DNA of 64,000 bases from Flectobacillus longus (lineage in GTDB: Bacteria > Bacteroidota > Bacteroidia > Cytophagales > Spirosomataceae). The notes beneath the pieces are model-generated. The model was not told where the DNA came from and did no database searches. It saw only the letters and a program-made list of their open reading frames with translations. The first letter of the stretch is position 1. The number at the start of each line of letters is the position of its first letter. Positions 19,806 through 28,813 of the stretch are shown here, in pieces. The translations under genes were made by a program, and so were the position numbers. Location of the stretch: positions 1 through 64,000 of the forward strand of contig NZ_JASHIC010000025.1 of NCBI RefSeq assembly GCF_030056705.1, in the 5' to 3' direction.

Positions 19806-21023
19806 ATGTTTTTCAAACCTTTATATATTTACAAAAATGCATTTGGCGGACTTCCCAAATCGGTTTGGTTGCTATCAGCAATCATGTTTGTCAACCGTAG
19901 CGGGACGATGGTTTTGCCATTTTTAACCTTATATCTTACTCAAAAACTTCACTTCTCGGTGGCAGACGCAGGGATTGTCATGGCATTTTATGGCTCAGGA
20001 GCGTTATTTGGCACTTTTTTAGGTGGAAAACTAACTGATAAAATAGGTTTTTACCCTATCCAATTTTACAGTTTATTATTGTCAGGCATTGCATTATTGG
20101 TTTTGATGCAATTAACCTCCCTCTACAGTATTTGTGCAGGAGTGTTTATTTTTACAACGCTTGGTGATACTTTTCGCCCTGCCAATGGCGCCTCTATTGC
20201 TTATTATAGCACACCTGCAAACCGCACACGCTCGTACACACTCAATCGTTTGGCCATCAACTTAGGCTGGTCGATTGGTGGCGGTATGGGTGGTATTTTG
20301 GCAGAGATGGATTACAACTATCTGTTTTGGGGCGACGGAGTAACTTGTATTGTAGCTGCTATTTTATTAAGGATTTTAATAAAACCTCCAGTGCTTGATA
20401 CGACCTCCTCAAAGTCTGCTGAAACTCATGTGAGTAATCTACCCAATTCGGCGTACAAGGATAAATTTTACTGGGTATTTTTGGCATTGGTGGTCATGTA
20501 TGCGATACCGTTCTTCCAGTTATTTTCTTTGGAACCTTTATATTTTAGAACAGTCATAAAGCTTTCAGAGTCTCGAATTGGTGCTTTTATGGTTTTCAAT
20601 GGTTTGTTAATTGCTACCACCGAAATGATATTTGTTCATACGGTCGAAAAACGCCTACCACGCCCTATATTGATCGCTATAGGTTTGTTACTTACAGCTT
20701 GTTCGTTTTTTGTGCTGAATATATCCACGGCAATAATGTTTATTTGGTTTTCGATTGCCTTTAATACCATTGGCGAAATGTTTGCGATGCCTTTCATGCA
20801 AACTTTAGTCGTAGATAGAGCTAATGAAAAAAATAGAGGTCAATATCTAGCGCTATATTCAATGTGTTATTCTATTGCTCAAATCAGCGCTCCCACCATC
20901 GGTGCACAGATTATTCAACGATGGAATTTTGCGGAACTTTGGTATGTCATGGGAGGATTATGTTTGACTTCGATGCTTGGTTTTTTATTGCTACAAAAGC
21001 ATTTTATTAAACATTCGGATTAA
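19806..21023 (+). CDS. MFS transporter, drug/proton antiporter type
   Basis: The ATG at 19806 (MFFKPLYIYKNAF) gives 405 residues; a TTG at 19770 would add 12. Twelve hydrophobic segments are visible. The loop 2-3 MFS motif A appears as FLGGKLTDKIGFYP, and RSGTMVLPFLTLYLTQ in the first helix and ALYSMCYSIAQISAPTIG in helix 11 are typical of the DHA1-like group common in Bacteroidota. Substrate cannot be told. Single gene. Confidence 0.85.
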   Translation: MFFKPLYIYKNAFGGLPKSVWLLSAIMFVNRSGTMVLPFLTLYLTQKLHFSVADAGIVMAFYGSGALFGTFLGGKLTDKIGFYPIQFYSLLLSGIALLVLMQLTSLYSICAGVFIFTTLGDTFRPANGASIAYYSTPANRTRSYTLNRLAINLGWSIGGGMGGILAEMDYNYLFWGDGVTCIVAAILLRILIKPPVLDTTSSKSAETHVSNLPNSAYKDKFYWVFLALVVMYAIPFFQLFSLEPLYFRTVIKLSESRIGAFMVFNGLLIATTEMIFVHTVEKRLPRPILIAIGLLLTACSFFVLNISTAIMFIWFSIAFNTIGEMFAMPFMQTLVVDRANEKNRGQYLALYSMCYSIAQISAPTIGAQIIQRWNFAELWYVMGGLCLTSMLGFLLLQKHFIKHSD

Positions 21024-21118
21024 TGGTGTCTTTACGTGTGAGTATTTGTCATACACAATCCCTAACTTAGTACCTCAAATATTCACTCTCAAATCATTCG
21101 ACTGATTGATTTTATTAC

Positions 21119-22399
21119 ATGGAACTACTCATTATTTTTTTATTAATCTTACTTAATGGCATTTTTTCAATGTCAGAAATTGCACTGGTATCTGCTCGAA
21201 AAGCCAGACTCGAATCTGCTGCGAAAAAAGGAGATAGCAATGCCAAAATTGCTTTGAGTATTGCCAATGAGCCCAACCGTTTTCTATCTACAGTTCAAAT
21301 TGGTATTACTTTAATTGGAATTTTAACAGGTATTTTTTCGGGAGAAAAAATGACCAATGATATAAAAGCTTTTTACGGACAATTTGAATTGTTTGCGCCT
21401 TACCAACATACGTTGGCGGTCACAACGGTGGTTTTGTTGATTACTTATCTTTCCTTGGTATTTGGCGAACTTGTTCCAAAGCGTATTGGACTCACCAATC
21501 CCGAGTTTATTGCCAAAACGGTAGCTCGTCCGATGAATATGCTATCGACGCTTACAGCTCCTTTTGTTTGGCTTTTGACATTTTCCTCGGATTTACTAAT
21601 CAAAATTCTCAACATCAAACCTTCTACCGACAGTAAAGTAACCGAAGAAGAAATCAAGGCGATTGTGCAAGAAGGTACCGAAAGTGGTGAGGTTCATGAA
21701 ATAGAACAAGATATTGTGGGACGTGTATTTAGTCTGGGCGATAGAAATGTATCGTCGTTGATGACGCACCGCAACGATGTGGTATTTTTAAAATCTAGCT
21801 ATTCTTCTGACCGAATCAGAGAAGTGATTCATGAAGAATTACACTCGTTATATCCTGTTTACGAAAAAGACAAAGACCATATTATCGGCGTAGTACGCCT
21901 GAAAGATTTGTTTTTGCCTCTGAGTCAAACAGACTTTGACTTGAGCTTATATCTTTCTCCTCCACAATTTATTCTTGAAAATGCTTCGGCTTACCAAGCT
22001 TTACAGCGTTTTAAGGATAGTAAAATTCATTACGGAATTGTCATTGATGAGTATGGTCAAACACAAGGTATTGTTACGCTCAATGATTTGCTAGAAGCAT
22101 TGGTAGGAAACGTATCAGATTTTGACCATGATGGTTATCGTTTAGACAAGCGAGAAGATGATTCTTGGCTGATTGATGGGCAGTATCCACTGGTAGATTT
22201 TTTACAATTCTTTGATTTGCCTAATCATTTTCAAGAATACTCTTTCAATACAGTCGCTGGGTTAATTTTGAATGAATTGACGGATTTACCACAACAAGGT
22301 GATACGATTATTTGGCAAAATATGAGCTTCGAAATTATTGATATGGATGGTGCAAAAGTCGATAAACTTTTAATTAAAATCTTAAATGCAGAGGGATAA
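21119..22399 (+). CDS. CNNM/CorC-type hemolysin family transporter protein
   Basis: 426 residues. Residues 1-185 form a DUF21 (CNNM) membrane domain with MSEIALVSARKARLE and the helix around LVFGELVPKRIGL. Two CBS domains follow at about 200-325 (LMTHRNDVVFL, GVVRLKDLF, YGIVIDEYGQTQGIVTLNDLLEALVG). A C-terminal CorC_HlyC domain (about 340-425, DDSWLIDGQYPLVDF...FNTVAGLIL) ends it. Family members transport or regulate Mg2+/Co2+ in the inner membrane; annotation as hemolysin is historical. The gene ends at a strong bidirectional terminator. Confidence 0.92.
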   Translation: MELLIIFLLILLNGIFSMSEIALVSARKARLESAAKKGDSNAKIALSIANEPNRFLSTVQIGITLIGILTGIFSGEKMTNDIKAFYGQFELFAPYQHTLAVTTVVLLITYLSLVFGELVPKRIGLTNPEFIAKTVARPMNMLSTLTAPFVWLLTFSSDLLIKILNIKPSTDSKVTEEEIKAIVQEGTESGEVHEIEQDIVGRVFSLGDRNVSSLMTHRNDVVFLKSSYSSDRIREVIHEELHSLYPVYEKDKDHIIGVVRLKDLFLPLSQTDFDLSLYLSPPQFILENASAYQALQRFKDSKIHYGIVIDEYGQTQGIVTLNDLLEALVGNVSDFDHDGYRLDKREDDSWLIDGQYPLVDFLQFFDLPNHFQEYSFNTVAGLILNELTDLPQQGDTIIWQNMSFEIIDMDGAKVDKLLIKILNAEG

Positions 22400-22510
22400 T
22401 TTGAAGATTTGAATGATTTGAAGATTTGAAAATTGATTTATTACAAATTGAAAAGTTTATGATTAATGTCTAATAACTTAGCTATAACCCAAAGCTGATA
22501 CCCATCTCCT

Positions 22511-22562
22511 ACAAACATAAAAAACCCCAAACGATAATTCGTTTGGGGTTTTTTATGTTTGT
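22511..22562. terminator. Bidirectional terminator between convergent genes
   Basis: A perfect 24-bp stem (22511-22534 with 22539-22562; core AACCCC...GGGGTT) with a TAAT loop, A-rich on one side and T-rich on the other. It serves the CNNM gene on the plus strand and can serve the YcxB-like gene on the minus strand. Confidence 0.92.
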
Positions 22563-22639
22563 AGAAATATATTTAAATTTTATAAGCCAATAAAAATGGT
22601 GACCATACTGTTTTGAGTATTCGATTTTTATGAAATCCT

Positions 22640-22720
22640 ACTGTTTGAGCCGCAGGCGAGTTTAGGATTTCTTGACTTTCTTTTGTTACTTTTCTTGTGT
22701 AAAGACAAGAAAAGTAAGCA
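22640..22720. repeat. Dispersed 'TTACTTTTCTTGT' palindromic intergenic element
   Basis: Starts near 'gaaatcctactg' and 'gagccgcaggcgag', then a run of CTTTCTTTTG and a perfect 13-bp inverted repeat (22686-22698 with 22705-22717). From memory, similar intergenic sequences occur in many unrelated bacteria and give spurious ORFs reading YFSLRRQRK. Only one copy is in this window. It accounts for most of the 379-base gap 22400-22778 together with the terminator. Confidence 0.5.
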
Positions 22721-22778
22721 GTGGCAAATGGAAACTTTGTTCTTTTTACAAATACCAGATAAAATATTCAACCATATT

Positions 22779-23330
22779 CTAAGAAATAAAACCTTTATCT
22801 CTCAAGATTTTATCCATCAATTTTTTATCGTTATCGCTTGAGAAAATATTGAATGGCAAATAAATAAACTGATATTGACCTAAATCCAACACATAAGCTT
22901 CTTTTTCTTTTCTAGCAGTTTTAATCATATCCCATTTGATAACACCACCTTGCTCGTCTGTAATTTTCATCAAAATTTGACGACTATCGACTTCGTAGCG
23001 ATATTTTTCAAAAAGTTGTTTGTATTGATCCAACTGCGTTACACCCGTAAATTGAATTGCCCAGAAAGCAACATAACCAATCGCCCCAATAAGCGTCAAT
23101 ACATAAATCCAGTAGTTATGATAAATACCTGTAATATTGAGCACCGCATTCACAGCGATAAGTCCAAGTGGTACAAAACCCCAATACCATTGATTTTTGA
23201 CCATTTGGCTCATATTGAGAGTAATAAACTTGTTTTTATCAAGCGCATACTTTTTTGTTTTGATAGCCAGTGGATTTACTGGCATTTGCACCATTCGTCT
23301 TTGCTGACCCTGTGCATATCCTTTTGCCAT
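22779..23330 (-). CDS. YcxB-like membrane protein
   Basis: 183 residues. A basic N-terminal tail is followed by two membrane segments (WGFVPLGLIAVNAVLNITGIY and WIYVLTLIGAIGYVAFWAIQF). The cytoplasmic C-terminal part (about 105-180) has YEVDSRQILMKITDEQGGVIKWDMIKTARKEKEAYVL, ending with an FIYLPFNIF element, as in YcxB-like domains. Function unknown. Its promoter probably lies in the 190-base gap upstream. Confidence 0.72.
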   Translation of the reverse strand: MAKGYAQGQQRRMVQMPVNPLAIKTKKYALDKNKFITLNMSQMVKNQWYWGFVPLGLIAVNAVLNITGIYHNYWIYVLTLIGAIGYVAFWAIQFTGVTQLDQYKQLFEKYRYEVDSRQILMKITDEQGGVIKWDMIKTARKEKEAYVLDLGQYQFIYLPFNIFSSDNDKKLMDKILRDKGFIS

Positions 23331-23402
23331 GTCGTTGTTCTTTATGCTTTATTGTAAATTATGCTATTGTTCGCAAACAGACTGCAAATGTACAAAAAAT
23401 AA

Positions 23403-23431
23403 GCGTAGCTAAGTATTTTCACTTGCTACGC
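23403..23431 (-). terminator. Terminator of the DUF4783 gene
   Basis: Stem GCGTAGC (23403-23409) with 23425-23431, extended by AAGT/ACTT. On the minus strand it is followed by TTATTTTTT. It lies about 90 bases past the stop at 23522. Confidence 0.8.
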
Positions 23432-23521
23432 TGTCAATATTTCTTAACAAATCTAAATTATGAGAGGAATTACACCAAGTTATTTGTGCTAACCTCTACA
23501 TCTCCAACACATTCCAAACCA

Positions 23522-23926
23522 TTACTTTTCTTTTCTAAACTGAATACTTTCGACTAAAAACTTATCCTGATTTCTTTTGAGCAGGATATACACCGCATAA
23601 TTCCCCCGATTTGTCTTATACAGACCTCTGTAATACTGAGACAAAGAATTGGCACCTTGATGAACTAACTGAAAATCTTGAGGTGGCCAACGTTTAAAGA
23701 ACGACTTTAGGATGATTTCGGCGTGCGTTTGTGAAATCTCACTAAAATCAATTTGCTCAGCATCAATCAATAAATCCACATTCTCGTCAAACATCGAAGC
23801 CAGCTCACTTGCTTGACCTTGTTTGAGTGACGTAAGTAATTTTCCAACCGCAAAACTTTGTGGGTCAGCACCGCCCCACGAAGTCCAAAATATTAAAGTA
23901 AGAATAAATGAAAGTAGTATTTTCAT
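23522..23926 (-). CDS. DUF4783 family exported protein
   Basis: 134 residues from the ATG giving MKILLSFILTLIFWTSWG, a signal peptide. The body (SFAVGKLLTSLKQGQASELASMFDENVDLLI... AEIILKSFFKRWPPQDFQLVHQG) fits DUF4783, an NTF2/cystatin-like fold found across Bacteroidota. It ends with SQYYRGLYKTNRGNYAVYILL and a short strand. Likely periplasmic, function unknown. Single gene. Confidence 0.78.
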   Translation of the reverse strand: MKILLSFILTLIFWTSWGGADPQSFAVGKLLTSLKQGQASELASMFDENVDLLIDAEQIDFSEISQTHAEIILKSFFKRWPPQDFQLVHQGANSLSQYYRGLYKTNRGNYAVYILLKRNQDKFLVESIQFRKEK

Positions 23927-24139
23927 GTTGTGTGTCAATATAACTGGATGAAGTTATATGACAGTGAATCCGCACAAATTGTGCCAGCCCTCTTGAAAGC
24001 ATTTTTTTTTGAATATTATTTAGCCAATTATCTAAAAATTTATCTTTCAAGTCTTAATATTGCGACTTGCAATCAGAATCGTTTCTATAATTCATTAGAA
24101 AGAGGTTAGAGGTCAATAAAGTTTTAATATCTTCGTATC

Positions 24140-24646
24140 ATGGAACTAACAGATAATCAAATATTAAACCAAACACAGGTACTTCAAAAAATCAAACGCA
24201 TTGCGTTTGAGATATATGAAAATAATTTTGAAGAATCTGAAATTATCATTGCTGGTATCAAAGGTCAAGGGTATTCATTTGCCAAATTACTTGCCGAAAT
24301 GATTGGGAATATCTCCTCTATCAAGGCCATTGCTGTACTAATTGATATGGACAAAGAGGTACCTAATCCAAGTATCACTTTTGACTGTGAGGATAGTCTA
24401 TTAGAGCAAAAAGCAATTGTTGTAGTTGACGACGTATTGAATACTGGTCGTACTTTCGCTTATGGCTTATCACCATTTTTACGTTTGCATGTGAAGCGTC
24501 TTCAAACAGCCGTTATCGTAGATCGTGGCTACCATCGTTTCCCGATTGCCGCAAACTATATCGGTTACGAATTGTCTACAACGATTAACGAGCACGTAAA
24601 AGTAATTCTAGACAGCCCAGAAGAAATGGGCGTTTATTTAAGCTAG
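24140..24646 (+). CDS. PyrR-like phosphoribosyltransferase
   Basis: 168 residues with a type I phosphoribosyltransferase fold. The PRPP-binding loop VVVDDVLNTGRT is at 94-105, and the stretch AVIVDRGYHRFPIAANYIG matches the PyrR-specific region (VDRGHRELPI in PyrR). It could act as uracil phosphoribosyltransferase or regulator of pyrimidine genes; no pyr gene is adjacent. Which activity applies is uncertain. Repeat copy 4 begins immediately after the stop. Confidence 0.82.
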   Translation: MELTDNQILNQTQVLQKIKRIAFEIYENNFEESEIIIAGIKGQGYSFAKLLAEMIGNISSIKAIAVLIDMDKEVPNPSITFDCEDSLLEQKAIVVVDDVLNTGRTFAYGLSPFLRLHVKRLQTAVIVDRGYHRFPIAANYIGYELSTTINEHVKVILDSPEEMGVYLS

Positions 24647-24649
24647 AAA

Positions 24650-24765
24650 TATTGAGTGATTGTTGAAATTCTCAACCATTCTGTAGAGATGTAAGGTTTT
24701 GCATCTCTACAGAATGAATTTTTTCTTAAAATCAATCACTAACTCACTCAATCACTCAATTTCAC
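24650..24765. repeat. Family A element, copy 4 (short form)
   Basis: Lacks the central GGC...GCC hairpin. The module and its inverse are joined into one palindrome: a perfect 14-bp stem at 24678-24691 and 24702-24715 around an 11-base spacer. 'attgagtgatt' at 24651 and the inverse 'aatcactcaattt' words at 24729-24762 flank it. With family C words after it, this fills the gap to the second uvrA. Confidence 0.75.
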
Positions 24766-24770
24766 TTAAC

Positions 24771-24800
24771 TCTTCACCCGCTTTGTACCTCTGTGCCTTT
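24771..24800. repeat. Family C 'CTTTGTGCC' words
   Basis: Short direct words 'ctttgtacctctgtgccttt' of the same type as at 40213-40250 and 62260-62300. No function is visible. Confidence 0.4.
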
Positions 24801-24938
24801 ACCCCTTCCCCACTATTAAAAGCTTTCTTCTAAAACCTTCGCAAATTTTGGTAACTTTACTAAGGCAATTAATGTTATCCAATTAACGGCTTGGTGAATT
24901 ACCCCTTTGCCTTTGCATTCAATTATATTCCTTATTTC

Positions 24939-27770
24939 ATGTCCAACCTCACAGACAACACAGGCTATGAGCATATCGAAGTGCTCGGAGCAAGAGAACA
25001 TAACCTAAAGAATATTGACCTCACTATTCCTCGCAACAAACTTGTCGTTATTACTGGCATTAGTGGTTCGGGGAAATCTTCATTAGCATTTGATACCATT
25101 TATGCTGAAGGACAGCGTCGTTATATGGAAAGCTTTTCGGCCTACGCCCGAAGCTTTATCGGTGGAATGGAGCGCCCCAATGTAGATAAAATCAATGGGC
25201 TTTCGCCTGTAATTTCGATTGAGCAAAAGACTACTTCCAAAAACCCTCGCTCGACCGTAGGTACTGTTACCGAAATCTATGACTTTATGCGTTTGTTCTA
25301 TGCTCGTGCAGGAGAAGCATTTAGTTATTTGTCGGGCGAAAAAATGATTAAACAGTCTGTCGATCAAATTATTGATGTAATTCTCAATGATTATGACAAT
25401 CAGAAACTAATCATTTTGGCTCCGATTGTCAAAGGTCGTAAAGGACATTACCGTGAGCTTTTTGTGCAGATTGCCAAATTGGGTTATACCAAAGTACGTG
25501 TCGATGGTGTGGTAATGGACATTCAGCCCAAAATGCAGCTCGACCGTTTCAAAATCCACGATATAGAGATTGTCATTGACCGTATTGTTGTAAAAACTGA
25601 AGACCGCTTCCGCTTATCACAGTCTGTTCAAACAGCCTTGAACCAGGGCAAAGGTTTGATGATGATTCGTGACGAAAAAGGTGAAGTTCGTAATTTTTCA
25701 AAATTCTTGATGGATCCTAAAACTGGGATTTCTTACGACGAGCCTGCGCCTAATACCTTTTCATTTAACTCTCCTTATGGCTGGTGTCCTTGTTGTCAAG
25801 GTTTGGGAGTAGTTGAGGAAATTACCGAAGAAGCTATCCTTCCTGACCAAAGCCTCAGTATTAGCCGTGGAGCGATTGCTCCTATCGGCGAATACCGTGA
25901 AATGTGGATTTTCAAACAATTAGAGGTTTTACTCAAACCTTTTAAAGTAAGTTTGACCACTCCGCTCGATAAATTTCCTAAAGAAGCTGTCGAAATCATG
26001 TTGTATGGTTCTGACGAACCTGTTCCAGTTCCTTCCAAAAAATATGAAGGTACCGAATGGAATACCAAATATGAGGGAATTATCAATTTTTTGAAAAGAC
26101 AACAAGAAAGTGGCTCTGATAAAATTCAAGAATGGCTCAAGGATTTTATGATGATTCGTACCTGTCCAGACTGTAATGGGGCACGTCTGAAAAAGGAAGC
26201 GCTTTTCTTCAAAATAGATAACAAAAATATTGCGGAATTAGCCCAACTAGATGTCTCGGACTTAGCAAAATGGTTTGAAGGACTCGAAGATCGCATGTCT
26301 GAACGCCAAAATGTAATCGGTCGTGAGGTACTCAAAGAAATCCGCAAGCGTATCGGTTTCTTGACGGGTATCGGCTTAGAATATCTTACGCTCAATCGCC
26401 CACTCAAAACGCTTTCGGGTGGCGAAGCACAACGTATTCGTTTGGCAACCCAAATTGGCACACAACTGACCAATGTGTTGTATATCATGGACGAGCCAAG
26501 TATTGGTCTGCACCAACGTGACAACGTAAAATTGATTCAAGCGCTCAAAGATTTGCGTGATTTGGGTAACTCTATCTTGGTGGTAGAACACGACAAAGAT
26601 ATGATGCTCGAATCTGACTATATCGTGGATATTGGTCCTGGCGCTGGTCGTCATGGTGGCTCGATTGTGGGTCAGGGAACACCAGAGGAGTTTTTGAAAA
26701 ATAATTCGACCACTGCTAAGTTTTTGAGTGGCGAGACCAATATTGAAGTACCTAAACAACGTCGTAAAGGCAATGGCAATACTTTAGTAATCAAAGGTGC
26801 TAATGGTAATAACCTCAAAAATGTTACGCTAAAACTTCCTTTGGGCAAGATGATTGCGATTTCTGGTGTGAGTGGTTCGGGAAAATCTACCTTGATTCAC
26901 GAAACACTTTTCCCGATTCTTAATCGCCATTTCTTCAATAGCAAACGTGAACCTATGCCATTTAAGGCTGTAGAAGGTTTAGAGTTTTTGGATAAAGTAA
27001 TCGAAGTGGATCAGTCACCTATTGGTCGTACGCCACGCTCCAACCCTGCCACTTACACGGGAATGTTTTCGGATATTCGCTCCCTTTTTTGTGAGTTGCC
27101 AGAATCTAAAATTCGTGGATACAAAGCAGGACGTTTTAGTTTTAACGTAAAAGGCGGTCGTTGCGAGGATTGTGAAGGTGCAGGTATGAAAAAAATCGAA
27201 ATGGAGTTTCTACCCGATGTACATATTGCTTGCGAAACTTGTAAAGGCAAACGCTTTAACAGAGAAACATTAGAAGTTCGATTTAAAGGAAAATCCATTG
27301 CCGATGTGTTGGATATGACGGTAGAACAGGCGGTAAGCTTTTTCGAAAATCAACCTAAAATTCAGCGTAAAGTTCAAACCTTACATGAGGTTGGCTTGGG
27401 CTATTTGACTTTAGGGCAGCAAGCTACGACCCTTTCGGGTGGCGAAGCCCAACGAGTAAAACTAGCAGAGGAACTTTCGAAAAGAGATACAGGCAAAACA
27501 ATTTATATCCTCGACGAGCCAACGACTGGTCTACATTTTCAAGATATTAAAGCCTTGATGGAAGTTTTACAAAAACTTGTCGATAAGGGAAATACCGTTT
27601 TGATTATCGAGCACAATCTGGATGTCATTAAAGTATCCGATCATGTGATTGACTTGGGACCAGATGGTGGTCGCAACGGCGGACAAATCATTGCTGAAGG
27701 TACGCCAGAACAAGTAGCCAAGGTAAAAGGTAGTTTTACAGCACATTTCTTGAAAGAAGAGCTTTCTTGA
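24939..27770 (+). CDS. uvrA: Excinuclease ABC subunit A, second copy
   Basis: 943 residues from ATG 24939 (MSNLTDNTGYEHIEVLGA). All UvrA parts are intact: Walker A GISGSGKSS at 40-48 and GVSGSGKST in the second half, signatures [13 protein letters not shown] and [13 protein letters not shown], Walker [11 protein letters not shown] and [10 protein letters not shown], the UvrB-interaction insert, and the C-terminal zinc finger (CEDCEGAGM...CETCKGKRF). The first zinc pair is reduced to CPCC. It is not a UvrA2-type form lacking the UvrB-binding domain, so both copies could work in nucleotide excision repair. It diverges clearly from the copy at 16271, so it is an old paralogue rather than a recent duplication. 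Confidence 0.95.
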   Translation: MSNLTDNTGYEHIEVLGAREHNLKNIDLTIPRNKLVVITGISGSGKSSLAFDTIYAEGQRRYMESFSAYARSFIGGMERPNVDKINGLSPVISIEQKTTSKNPRSTVGTVTEIYDFMRLFYARAGEAFSYLSGEKMIKQSVDQIIDVILNDYDNQKLIILAPIVKGRKGHYRELFVQIAKLGYTKVRVDGVVMDIQPKMQLDRFKIHDIEIVIDRIVVKTEDRFRLSQSVQTALNQGKGLMMIRDEKGEVRNFSKFLMDPKTGISYDEPAPNTFSFNSPYGWCPCCQGLGVVEEITEEAILPDQSLSISRGAIAPIGEYREMWIFKQLEVLLKPFKVSLTTPLDKFPKEAVEIMLYGSDEPVPVPSKKYEGTEWNTKYEGIINFLKRQQESGSDKIQEWLKDFMMIRTCPDCNGARLKKEALFFKIDNKNIAELAQLDVSDLAKWFEGLEDRMSERQNVIGREVLKEIRKRIGFLTGIGLEYLTLNRPLKTLSGGEAQRIRLATQIGTQLTNVLYIMDEPSIGLHQRDNVKLIQALKDLRDLGNSILVVEHDKDMMLESDYIVDIGPGAGRHGGSIVGQGTPEEFLKNNSTTAKFLSGETNIEVPKQRRKGNGNTLVIKGANGNNLKNVTLKLPLGKMIAISGVSGSGKSTLIHETLFPILNRHFFNSKREPMPFKAVEGLEFLDKVIEVDQSPIGRTPRSNPATYTGMFSDIRSLFCELPESKIRGYKAGRFSFNVKGGRCEDCEGAGMKKIEMEFLPDVHIACETCKGKRFNRETLEVRFKGKSIADVLDMTVEQAVSFFENQPKIQRKVQTLHEVGLGYLTLGQQATTLSGGEAQRVKLAEELSKRDTGKTIYILDEPTTGLHFQDIKALMEVLQKLVDKGNTVLIIEHNLDVIKVSDHVIDLGPDGGRNGGQIIAEGTPEQVAKVKGSFTAHFLKEELS

Positions 27771-27798
27771 TTTTGGAATTACGATTTGGGATTGCAGA

Positions 27799-27828
27799 TT
27801 TGGCTTTCGAGCGAATAGAGTATATTTG
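27799..27828 (+). promoter_or_regulatory. Predicted promoter of the AAA/TOPRIM operon
   Basis: TTTG at 27799-27802, an 18-base gap and TATATTTG at 27821-27828, an exact TAnnTTTG match. The ATG is at 27848, giving a leader of roughly 15 bases. The pair therefore has its own promoter and need not depend on uvrA. Confidence 0.65.
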
Positions 27829-27847
27829 GAAAAATAATTGACAGGAT

Positions 27848-28813
27848 ATGATACAAAATATTTCAATAGAGAATTTTAGATGTTTTGATAAAACCGAAAT
27901 AAAAGGTTTTTCAAGGATAAATGTCATTACTGGAAAGAACAACTCTGGAAAAACTTGTTTGTTAGAGGCTTTGTATTTTGGTTTGAGTCAGGATACTAAA
28001 GGAACGATTGATACTCGTAGTTACGAAGGAACAGAAAACACAGGTTACTCTTTAATGAAAAACCAAGATATAGGAGCCATAAATTTCAAATTTACTGTAA
28101 ATAATGAAGAATTTGGTTTTAAATATCAGCCCGAATTTTCATTTAAAGATGATAAAACAGGAGAAAACTTTACTCACAATAATGATGTACAATTAATTCT
28201 TGATAAGAACAGAAAATATCCACAATTATCAACACTTAATCTTAATGAGCCTAAAAAGATAAACGAAAAAAATAGTAGCTCAATAAATTTAGTTCAGCTA
28301 TTTGACCAAGCTCAAATCACAGGTTTAGATAAAGAAATATTAGATAGTGTAAAAATCATCGACAGTACAATTACAGAGATTAGAACATTCGGAAGTTATC
28401 CAAATACGCTATTTCTAAAAAAGGAAGGGACTATATTTCAGCCTATCAATTATCATGGTGATGCTTTAGGTAAGGTTATACTTTATATTGGTATTATATT
28501 GAATTATAAAAAATCCATTTATAACTATCTCCTCATAGACGAAATAGAAAACGGCATCCACTACACCGCCCAAAAAGAAGTTTGGCAAATGCTTTTCAAA
28601 TTGTGCCAACATCATAATATTCAATTATTTGCCACAACCCATAGCCGTGAAATGATTACCGCCTTTGAAGAAGTTTGTGAAGAATTTAAAGGAGAAGGAG
28701 CCTATTTTGAAATGGCTCGTCACGCTAAAACCAATCAAATTATTGGTATAAAACATGACATCGATACCCTTGAATATGAATTAGCAACCAACACACCTAT
28801 CAGAGGAGAATAA
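27848..28813 (+). CDS. AAA ATPase of an OLD-like nuclease pair
   Basis: 321 residues. N-terminal SMC/RecF-type start (IENFRCFDKTEIKGF) and Walker A GKNNSGKT at 29-36. After a variable middle the Walker B/signature region is LLIDEIENGIHYTAQ at about 228, and the H-loop FATTHSREM at about 260. This is the AAA_15/AAA_21 arrangement of OLD-family ATPases, but the TOPRIM nuclease domain is on the next gene. The stop overlaps the next start by one base (TAATG), so translation is coupled. Both genes are more AT-rich than the flanking uvrA, which suggests transfer. Likely an anti-phage or DNA-maintenance module; PARIS-like organisation is an inference. Confidence 0.82.
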   Translation: MIQNISIENFRCFDKTEIKGFSRINVITGKNNSGKTCLLEALYFGLSQDTKGTIDTRSYEGTENTGYSLMKNQDIGAINFKFTVNNEEFGFKYQPEFSFKDDKTGENFTHNNDVQLILDKNRKYPQLSTLNLNEPKKINEKNSSSINLVQLFDQAQITGLDKEILDSVKIIDSTITEIRTFGSYPNTLFLKKEGTIFQPINYHGDALGKVILYIGIILNYKKSIYNYLLIDEIENGIHYTAQKEVWQMLFKLCQHHNIQLFATTHSREMITAFEEVCEEFKGEGAYFEMARHAKTNQIIGIKHDIDTLEYELATNTPIRGE

